Part shown: positions 58,479-64,000 of the stretch, piece by piece
Layout of the letters: each line of letters opens with the position of its first letter
Numbering within the stretch: the first letter of the stretch is position 1
NCBI RefSeq assembly: GCF_030287445.1
Contig: NZ_JASVWB010000002.1
Location: 3,782,001 to 3,846,000 of the forward strand
Reading direction: 5' to 3'
Length of the DNA stretch: 64,000 bases
Source: Streptomyces sp. ALI-76-A
GTDB lineage: Bacteria > Actinomycetota > Actinomycetes > Streptomycetales > Streptomycetaceae
Notes under the pieces: model-generated
Told to the model about the DNA's origin: nothing
What the model saw: the letters and a program-made list of their open reading frames with translations, nothing else
Databases searched by the model: none
Position numbers and translations under genes: made by a program

Positions 58479-58499
58479 TCCGACTCCGAGGAGGAAGTC

Positions 58500-58859
58500 A
58501 TGGCTCTCGCCAAGCTGGGCGCCGTCGTCCTGGACTGTCCCGAGCCGCGCGCCCTCGCCCGGTTCTACGCGAGCGTGCTCGGCGGCACCGTGGCCGACGA
58601 GGGCGAGTGGGTGGACCTGAAGCTGTCCGACGGGCAGACGCTGGCGTTCCAGGCCGCTCCCGGGTACGTACCGCCGAAGTGGCCGTCGGCCGACCAGTCG
58701 CAGCAGTTCCACCTGGACCTGACCGTGACGGACCTGGACGCGGCCGAGAAGGAGGCGCTGGCGCTGGGCGCCAGGCCGCTGGACACGGAGGACCGCTCGC
58801 GGAGCTTCCGGGTTTACGCGGATCCGGCGGGGCACCCGTTCTGCCTCTGTGCCGGCTGA
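58500..58859 (+). CDS. VOC (glyoxalase/bleomycin-resistance) family protein 1
   Basis: A 119-residue single-domain VOC protein: LGAVVLDCPEPRALARFYAS, VLGGTVADEGEWVDLKL, PPKWPSADQSQQFHLDLTV and FRVYADPAGHPFCLC. The F-H-L-D and H-P-F-C motifs are the conserved metal/ligand positions. GAGGAGG lies 6 bases before the ATG. It may bind or modify an electrophilic or aromatic small molecule; the exact substrate is unknown. It is first of a pair arisen by tandem duplication and divergent from the CGNR regulator. Confidence 0.88.
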   Translation: MALAKLGAVVLDCPEPRALARFYASVLGGTVADEGEWVDLKLSDGQTLAFQAAPGYVPPKWPSADQSQQFHLDLTVTDLDAAEKEALALGARPLDTEDRSRSFRVYADPAGHPFCLCAG

Positions 58860-58905
58860 TCAGCCGGCGTCCCTGACCCTCCGTCGAACCGGGAGGACCG
58901 ACCCC

Positions 58906-59304
58906 ATGGCATCCGCACCCGTGGCCCGTCTGCGTTCCGTAGTCGTCGACTGTCCCGACCCGCGCGCGCTCGCCGAGTTCTACGCGCGGATCGGCGGCGG
59001 CACCCCCGAGGCCGAGGACGACGACTGGGTCGTCCTGCGGGTTCCGGACGGGCCGCGGCTGGCCTTCCAGCGGGCGCCCGGTCTCACCCCGCCGGAGTGG
59101 CCGCGCGCGGACCGCAACGCGCAGCAGTTCCACCTGGACTTCGACGCCGGGACGACCTGGGAGGAGATGGACGCGGCCGAGGAGCAGGTGCTGGCGCTCG
59201 GGGCCCGTGTCCTGGACCGGGAGGACGACGTGAAGAAGGACTTCCGGGTGTACGCCGACCCCGCGGGCCACCCCTTCTGCCTGTGCCGGATCGACCCGCT
59301 CTGA
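58906..59304 (+). CDS. VOC family protein 2
   Basis: A 132-residue paralogue of the preceding gene, 46 bases downstream: RLRSVVVDCPDPRALAEFYA, PPEWPRADRNAQQFHLDFDA and FRVYADPAGHPFCLCRIDPL. GGGAGGA lies 12 bases before the ATG 58906. It differs from protein 1 mainly by an insertion around residues 80-90 (AGTTWEEMDAAEEQ) and a short C-terminal addition. VOC proteins act as dimers, so the two may form a heterodimer; this is an inference. It ends 22 bases from the convergent M19-like gene. Confidence 0.87.
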   Translation: MASAPVARLRSVVVDCPDPRALAEFYARIGGGTPEAEDDDWVVLRVPDGPRLAFQRAPGLTPPEWPRADRNAQQFHLDFDAGTTWEEMDAAEEQVLALGARVLDREDDVKKDFRVYADPAGHPFCLCRIDPL

Positions 59305-59326
59305 CCGCCCGGGCCAGCCGCCCGGG

Positions 59327-60463
59327 TCAGCCGTCCAGCTCGGCGATGGTCGCGGTGGACGGCTCCCGGCGCTGCTGGGCGGCGTGGGCGGCGAAGTCGG
59401 CGCCGCGCAGCACCCGGTGGACGTTTCCCCACGTCAGCAGGGCGATGTCGGCTTCGGGCCAGCCGCGCCGGAGGAGTTCCGCGACGAGGTACGGGTAGCA
59501 GGAGGCGTCGCCGAGTTCCTGCGGGTGGGCGGTACCCGCGTCGTACGTACCCGACAGACCCACGCACTCGGCGCCCGCGAGGGCGCGGACGTGGTCGAGG
59601 TGGTCGGCGACGTCCCGGACGGTCGCGCCGGTCTGCTCGGCGGTCAACGGCACCATGCACAGCCCCTTCACGGCGCCCAGCTGGGCCAGCAGGTCGTCGG
59701 GGAGGTTGGCCGGGTGGGGGCGCAGGGCGCGGGCGGCGGAACGGGTGCACACCACCGGCGCCTTGGACACCGCGAGCACCCGGCGGATCGTCTCCCCGGA
59801 GGCGCCGGACAGGTCGGCGAGCACGCCGAGCCGGTTCATCTCGCGCAGCATCTCCTCGCCGAACCGGGTGAGTCCGGCCTCGCTCGCCCAGGACACCCCG
59901 GTCAGGGTGAGGAGGCGCAGGCCGAGCGCGTGCAGGGAGCGCAGGATGCCGAGCGAGTCGCCCACGGCGGCGGCTCCGGCGGGGCCGAGCAGGACGGCGA
60001 TCCGGCCGCAGTGGCGGACGTCGGTGATCTGTCCGGCGGAGTGGGCGAGGCGCAGCCCCTCGGGGTGCATGCGCACGACCGTCCTCACCAGGTCCAGCTG
60101 CTCCATGGTGGCGCCGACGGCCCGGTCGCCGTCGAGGCTCTCGGGCAGGTGCAGCGACCACAGCAGCGCGCCCACATGTCCCTCGCGCAGCCGTGGCACG
60201 TCCGTGTCGACGGCGCTCTCGCCCATCTCCAGGTCGTACCAGGGCAGATGGCGCAGCGCCCAGGGGAGCCCGCTGTAGCCGTCGGCGACGGGGTGCTCGG
60301 CCAGCAGGGCGCGGGCGCGGTCCAGACGGGAGGTGCCGGGGCCTGCGGCGTACGGCTTCGCCGGGAAGGCGGTGGAGGCGGGCTCCGGGAGGGACTCCGG
60401 CAGGTCGTCGCCGAACTCGCCGACCTCGGTGGTGGTGTGCAGTTCGTCCTGGAGGTCTGCCAT
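59327..60463 (-). CDS. Membrane-dipeptidase (M19) homologue lacking all metal ligands (pseudoenzyme)
   Basis: A 378-residue protein clearly homologous to the intact dipeptidase at 61839-63017 over its whole length. Every metal position is changed. HxD (DGHND) has become DGYSG (residues 61-65). The bridging Glu (GAEGG) has become GPAGA. LSH has become LSG, FSH has become CTR, and GGDYDG has become SGTYDAG. The substrate His (LTHND) has become LTGVS. The fold-supporting parts are kept (GDSLGILRSLHALGLRLLTL, HLDHVRALAGAE, YPYLVAELLRRGWPEADIAL), and the frame is open and full length, so it looks like a maintained non-catalytic protein rather than debris. An extra ~35-residue acidic N-terminus precedes the domain. 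It is divergent from the orphan response regulator. Confidence 0.88.
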   Translation of the reverse strand: MADLQDELHTTTEVGEFGDDLPESLPEPASTAFPAKPYAAGPGTSRLDRARALLAEHPVADGYSGLPWALRHLPWYDLEMGESAVDTDVPRLREGHVGALLWSLHLPESLDGDRAVGATMEQLDLVRTVVRMHPEGLRLAHSAGQITDVRHCGRIAVLLGPAGAAAVGDSLGILRSLHALGLRLLTLTGVSWASEAGLTRFGEEMLREMNRLGVLADLSGASGETIRRVLAVSKAPVVCTRSAARALRPHPANLPDDLLAQLGAVKGLCMVPLTAEQTGATVRDVADHLDHVRALAGAECVGLSGTYDAGTAHPQELGDASCYPYLVAELLRRGWPEADIALLTWGNVHRVLRGADFAAHAAQQRREPSTATIAELDG

Positions 60464-60474
60464 GGCGGGCTCCG

Positions 60475-60606
60475 TACGTCGTGAATTACGTCGTGAGATA
60501 CGGCGTGCGACACGACGTGTGCGTGGTCCACGTCGCGATCTGCCTCGCGGTCCACCTCGTGGTCGTCCCGATCGCCGTACTGATCGCCGTACTGATCGCT
60601 GTACCG
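60475..60606. repeat. Degenerate 12-bp tandem repeat tract between the pseudoenzyme and response regulator genes
   Basis: About eleven units of 12 bases: TACGTCGTGAAT, TACGTCGTGAGA, TACGGCGTGCGA, CACGACGTGTGC and on to two identical GATCGCCGTACT (60570, 60582) and GATCGCTGTACC (60594). It occupies the 5' region of the pseudoenzyme gene. In one minus-strand frame it reads as a four-residue repeat, but no start codon with a ribosome site makes that likely. Confidence 0.75.
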
Positions 60607-60700
60607 TCACCGTCGCACGGAGCCCGGGGGCCTTCCTGGTGGGCGGTGCGTTCGGGGTACCGCACGGGCACCTTCGGCGGCCGGACTTCGTCCTCAATAC

Positions 60701-61390
60701 GTGAACCTTCAAAGACCAACCCCCCTCCGTGCCCTGGTCGTCACCGCCGACCGGTCCGTGCGTCCCCTGATCTCCCGGCTCAGCGAACTCGGCTTCGAGG
60801 TGTACGCGGCCGGCCGCGGCCGGTTCGCGATACCCGTCGGCCGCTCCACCCGGCCCGACCTCGTCGTCCTGGACCTGGACCTGCCGGACGACGACGGCCT
60901 GGAGACGTACGACGGACTGCGCGCGGCCGAGGTGCGCGCGCCGGTGCTGTTCCTCTCCGGCCACGACGACCCGCGGGCCGGGGCCGCGGTGCGCCAGGTG
61001 ATGTCGGGCGCCGACGGGCACGTCACCAAGCCGTTCGTGCCCGCCGAAGCGGTCGCGCACCTCCAGGGCCTGCTGGAGCGGGATCTGTCCGACGAGAGCC
61101 GGCTGCTGCGCCACGGGAGTCTGACGGTGGACGCGGACCGCCGCGCGGTCTGGCGGGAGGGCGTCCGGATCGAGCTGTCGGACCGGGAGTTCCGGCTGCT
61201 CGGCTACCTGCTGGAGAACGTCGGCCAGGTGGTCACGAAGCAGCAGATCCTGGACCGCGTCTGGGGAGCCCCGTTCCGTACCGGGACCGTCGAGACGTAC
61301 GTCTACTATCTGCGCCGCAAGCTGGGCGACGCCGACCAGTCACTGATCAGGACGGTCCGCGGCGTCGGCTACAGGCTCACCCGCGACTGA
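60701..61390 (+). CDS. Orphan OmpR-family response regulator with atypical receiver
   Basis: A 229-residue protein from GTG 60701. The receiver keeps Asp58 (VVLDLDLPDDDG) and Lys in HVTKPFVPAE. The N-terminal acidic pair has become T-A-D (VVTADRS), so one of the two magnesium-binding acids is absent. The output domain is a complete winged helix (LTVDADRRAVWREGVRIELS, TGTVETYVYYLRRKLG, RTVRGVGYRLTRD). No kinase gene is adjacent. Its phosphorylation may be weak or unusual. It is divergent from the M19 pseudoenzyme and lies before an empty 450-base region. Confidence 0.88.
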   Translation: MNLQRPTPLRALVVTADRSVRPLISRLSELGFEVYAAGRGRFAIPVGRSTRPDLVVLDLDLPDDDGLETYDGLRAAEVRAPVLFLSGHDDPRAGAAVRQVMSGADGHVTKPFVPAEAVAHLQGLLERDLSDESRLLRHGSLTVDADRRAVWREGVRIELSDREFRLLGYLLENVGQVVTKQQILDRVWGAPFRTGTVETYVYYLRRKLGDADQSLIRTVRGVGYRLTRD

Positions 61391-61838
61391 CGCCGGCGCG
61401 CGGGTCGGACCTTCCGGGCCGCGTCGAAACCTCGTCCAGGGTCTCCGGGAGCGGACCACCAGGCCGGCGATCGTGCGGTCGATGTGCTCGCCTCTCCCGG
61501 TGAGGTCGGCGTCGGGTTCCGGGGTGGGCGACGGCCGGGGAGCCGTCGTCGGCGTTCCGCGTGCGGGGCGGCAGGTCCCTGATGTCGCTGCCGCGCGGAC
61601 CGGCCGCGGACGGTTCCTGGACGCGGATCACCCGGCCGACGGCCGTGCCTCCGGGCAGTCGCGGTGCCCCCGGGGGCACGGCCGGCAGCCCCCGCTCGGC
61701 GTGGTACCGCGGCGACCGCCCGCTCACAGCGGTCCGCGCCGCCGGCCCACCGATCCGCCCGCGTGCCTCCGGGTCTCCCGGTCCGACACCGCCCACGCTG
61801 GGATCTCGCATCGATGTCATGTTCCAGCGGGAGCCCGG
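61391..61838. other. Intergenic region between the response regulator and dipeptidase genes
   Basis: 448 bases with no supported gene. A minus-strand frame (61377-61820) is open and Arg/Pro-rich but has no ribosome site, no recognisable domain and overlaps the response regulator end. GTGCCCCCGGGGGCAC, a perfect 16-bp palindrome, is centred near 61669 and may be a structural or terminator element. Confidence 0.45.
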
Positions 61839-63017
61839 TCAGCCGTCGAGCGACTCGATCGTGGCGTTGGACGGACCCCGCGTGGCCTGGAGGTCACGCG
61901 CCACGTCCTCCGCCGCGCCCAGCACCCGTACCGCGTTCTGCCAGGTCAGCTTGGCCAGGTCGGACGTCGACCAGCCGCGGTCGAGGAGCTCGGCGATCAG
62001 GTGGGGGTAGCCGGAGACGTCGTCGAGGCCGTCGGGGGTGAAGGCGGTGCCGTCGTAGTCGCCGCCGATGCCGAGGTGGTCGACGCCGGCGACCTCGCGC
62101 ATGTGGTCGAGGTGGTCCGCCACGGTGGCCGCCGTCGCGACCGGACGCGGAGTGCGCTCCTCGAAGGCCCGGTGCACCCGCATCGCCTCGGCGGTGGTGT
62201 CGAGGGGGTGGAAGCCGTGCGCCCGCATGTTCTCGTCGGCCGCGGCCGTCCAGTCCACGGCCTCCGGGAGCACGAACTTCGGGACGAACGTCACCATCGC
62301 GACGCCGCCGTTCGCGGGCAGCCGCTCCAGGACGTCGTCCGGGATGTTGCGCGGGTGGTCGCAGACCGCCCGGGACGAGGAGTGGGAGAAGATCACCGGC
62401 GCCGACGAGGTGTCCAGCGCGTCCCGCATGGTCGAGGCGGCCACATGGGACAGGTCGACCAGCATGCCCTCCCGGTTCATCTCCCGCACGACCGCACGGC
62501 CGAAGGCCGACAGCCCGCCGACGCCCGGCTCGTCGGTCGCGGAGTCCGCCCACGCCACGTTGTCGTTGTGGGTGAGCGTGAGGTAGCGCACGCCGAGCGC
62601 GTACAGCATCCGCAGGGTGCCGAGGGAGCCGGCGATGGAGTGCCCGCCCTCCGCGCCCATGAGCGAGGCGATCCGGCCCTCACGCCGCGCCGCCTCCATG
62701 TCGGCCGCCGTCCGCGCCGCACGCAGGTCCTCCGGGTGGCGTGCCAGCAACTGCCGTACGCAGTCGATCTGTTCCAGCGTCGCCGGGACCGGGTCGGGCA
62801 GGTCCGAGCGGACGTACACCGACCAGTACTGCGCGCCGACCCCGCCCGCGCGCAGGCGGGGGATGTCGGTGTGCAGGTGGGCGTGCTGGTCGGCGGCGAT
62901 GTCGCGGGCGTCGAGGTCGTAGCGGACCTGTTCGCGCAGCGCCCAGGGCAGGTCGTTGTGCCCGTCGGCGACCGGGAACTCGGCGAGGAGTTCCCGGGCC
63001 GCCTCCAGCGAGGTCAT
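61839..63017 (-). CDS. Membrane dipeptidase-type M19 peptidase
   Basis: A 392-residue binuclear zinc peptidase. Counting from ATG 63017 the ligands fall at His20 and Asp22 (DGHND), Glu123 (GAEGG), His191 (DLSHVA), His212 (IFSHSS) and Asp320 (IGGDYDG), with substrate His150 (TLTHND). His20, Asp22, His191, His212 and Asp320 agree with the published numbering I recall for the S. coelicolor enzyme Sco3058, a close homologue of human renal dipeptidase that hydrolyses L-Xaa-D-Xaa dipeptides. A GTG at 63026 overlapping the purE stop (GTGA) is an alternative start. It is not a membrane protein despite the family name. It lies directly after purE in the purK-purE operon. Confidence 0.95.
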   Translation of the reverse strand: MTSLEAARELLAEFPVADGHNDLPWALREQVRYDLDARDIAADQHAHLHTDIPRLRAGGVGAQYWSVYVRSDLPDPVPATLEQIDCVRQLLARHPEDLRAARTAADMEAARREGRIASLMGAEGGHSIAGSLGTLRMLYALGVRYLTLTHNDNVAWADSATDEPGVGGLSAFGRAVVREMNREGMLVDLSHVAASTMRDALDTSSAPVIFSHSSSRAVCDHPRNIPDDVLERLPANGGVAMVTFVPKFVLPEAVDWTAAADENMRAHGFHPLDTTAEAMRVHRAFEERTPRPVATAATVADHLDHMREVAGVDHLGIGGDYDGTAFTPDGLDDVSGYPHLIAELLDRGWSTSDLAKLTWQNAVRVLGAAEDVARDLQATRGPSNATIESLDG

Positions 63018-63022
63018 CGCCG

Positions 63023-63547
63023 TCACTTCCCGAAGCCGAAGCCGTTGCCCGCTCCGTCGACCTTGGCGCGCAGCCGCTTGCCCTTCTCGGTGGCCTGGTC
63101 GTTCAGCTCCTGCTGGAACTCCCGCATCCTCGTGAGGAGTTCCTCGTCCTGGGTGGCCAGGATGCGGGCCGCGAGCAGACCGGCGTTGCGGGCGCCGGCC
63201 ACGGAGACGGTGGCGACGGGCACGCCGGCCGGCATCTGCACGATCGACAGCAGCGAGTCCATGCCGTCCAGGTACTTCAGCGGCACGGGCACGCCGATCA
63301 CCGGCAGCGGCGTCACGGAGGCGAGCATGCCGGGCAGGTGGGCCGCGCCGCCCGCGCCCGCGATGATCACCTTCAGCCCGCGCCCGTCGGCCTGCTCGCC
63401 GTAGGCGACCATCTCGCGCGGCATGCGGTGCGCGGAGACGACGTCGACCTCGTAGGCGATCTCGAACTCGTCCAGGGCCTGGGCGGCGGCCTCCATGACG
63501 GGCCAGTCGGAGTCCGAACCCATGACGATGCCAACAACGGGGCTCAT
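63023..63547 (-). CDS. purE: N5-carboxyaminoimidazole ribonucleotide mutase
   Basis: A 174-residue class I PurE that moves the carboxylate of N5-CAIR to C4 in purine synthesis. It shows [20 protein letters not shown], the active-site [51 protein letters not shown] and [20 protein letters not shown]. It starts with ATG 63547 in an ATGA overlap with purK. A Lys/Gly tail of about 20 residues extends beyond the usual end. The downstream M19 gene follows within 5 bases, so it is probably cotranscribed. Confidence 0.97.
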   Translation of the reverse strand: MSPVVGIVMGSDSDWPVMEAAAQALDEFEIAYEVDVVSAHRMPREMVAYGEQADGRGLKVIIAGAGGAAHLPGMLASVTPLPVIGVPVPLKYLDGMDSLLSIVQMPAGVPVATVSVAGARNAGLLAARILATQDEELLTRMREFQQELNDQATEKGKRLRAKVDGAGNGFGFGK

Positions 63548-64000
63548 TCGGTGATCGTGCCTCTCAGGTAGCCGGCAGCGTGACGGGCGCGCTCCAGCAC
63601 GTCGTCCAGGTCGTCGCCGTAGGTGTTGACGTGGCCCACCTTGCGGCCGGGCTTCACGTCCTTGCCGTACATGTGGATCTTGAGCTGGGGGTCGCGGGCC
63701 ATGCAGTGCAGGTACGCCGAGTACATGTCGGGGTAGTCCCCGCCGAGGACGTTGACCATGACGGTCCACTTCGCGCGCGGGCGCGGGTCGCCGAGCGGGA
63801 GGTCCAGGACCGCGCGGACGTGGTTGGCGAACTGGGAGGTGATCGCGCCGTCCATCGACCAGTGGCCCGAGTTGTGCGGGCGCATCGCGAGTTCGTTGAC
63901 GAGGACGCGGCCGTCGCGGGTCTGGAACAGCTCGACGGCGAGGTGGCCGACGACGTCCAGTTCCTTGGCGATGGTCAGGGCCATCTCCTCGGCCTTGAGC
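63544..64000 (-). CDS. purK: N5-carboxyaminoimidazole ribonucleotide synthase, C-terminal part (runs off the window)
   Basis: Only the last ~151 codons are in the window; the gene continues past position 64000. The ATP-grasp C-terminal lobe is readable: [71 protein letters not shown] and [20 protein letters not shown]. The Asn-Glu and Arg-Pro-His-Asn-Ser motifs bind the metal and phosphates. It overlaps purE by 4 bases. With purE it makes the two-step CAIR route used by bacteria. Confidence 0.96.
   Translation of the reverse strand, partial: LKAEEMALTIAKELDVVGHLAVELFQTRDGRVLVNELAMRPHNSGHWSMDGAITSQFANHVRAVLDLPLGDPRPRAKWTVMVNVLGGDYPDMYSAYLHCMARDPQLKIHMYGKDVKPGRKVGHVNTYGDDLDDVLERARHAAGYLRGTITE

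Noticed and set aside
61377..61820. A 147-codon minus-strand gene between the dipeptidase and the response regulator
   Set aside because: Arg/Pro-rich, no ribosome site or recognisable domain, and it overlaps the end of the response regulator gene.

Overview
The window is chromosomal DNA from a Streptomyces-type actinomycete. It is very GC-rich, uses many GTG starts and ATGA/GTGA overlaps, and carries an actinobacterial 16S-23S-5S operon with no spacer tRNA. It also has a sporulation-type whiB gene and coenzyme F420 biosynthesis genes. From memory of gene order (not searched), it follows the Streptomyces coelicolor SCO3012 to SCO3060 neighbourhood. It also largely follows Mycobacterium tuberculosis Rv3245c (mtrB) to Rv3276c (purK), so most of it is conserved actinobacterial core rather than a recent island.

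Layout. 1-2415 (minus): the two-component pair mtrB (partial)/mtrA and mtnA. 2556-8244 (plus): a tight operon of a Pro/Gly-rich membrane protein, DUF4129, DUF4350, a MoxR AAA+ ATPase and a DUF58 protein. 8286-14007: a complete minus-strand rRNA operon with its terminator, 23S processing stem and upstream promoter. 14070-16237: SpoIIM-like and RDD membrane proteins, which belong with the MoxR module in other actinobacteria. 16279-24751 (minus): an unknown protein, sahH, a CDF metal transporter, manA, a SIS protein, a 56-residue Trm112-like protein and manB. 24866-25480: a wrecked lactate permease gene. 25547-32430: DUF3499, a zincin-like protein, DUF5719, a 1227-residue GT2 glycosyltransferase and whiB. 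33171-37158 (plus): cysteine dioxygenase, cofD, cofE/fbiB and an AlkA-like glycosylase. 37388-41199: manC, a secreted PGRP/amidase and a TIGR03089 protein. 41500-53467: six LytR-CpsA-Psr (LCP) ligases with a GT2 and a thioesterase between them. 53460-64000: a HAD phosphatase, a Cys-rich copper-storage-like protein, acyl-CoA dehydrogenase, UDP-glucose dehydrogenase, a CGNR regulator divergent from two VOC genes, an M19 dipeptidase-like pseudoenzyme, an orphan response regulator, an intact M19 dipeptidase, purE and purK (partial).

Theme. Much of the window is cell-envelope biology. ManA, ManB and ManC make GDP-mannose, Ugd makes UDP-glucuronate, two GT2 enzymes use sugar nucleotides, and six LCP ligases would attach glycopolymers to peptidoglycan. 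An amidase and two M19 proteins act on peptides, and MtrAB and WhiB couple envelope work to division and development.

Points that most deserve follow-up: an M19 dipeptidase paralogue in which every metal ligand is replaced; the sixfold LCP expansion, in which two copies share a cytoplasmic N-terminal motif and a duplicated promoter; the rRNA operon sitting inside the MoxR module; several minisatellites of different period (12, 28, 30, 33, 50 bp); and a cluster of GTAAC/GTTAC half-sites between the CGNR regulator and the VOC genes. Family assignments come from reading motifs; no database search was run.
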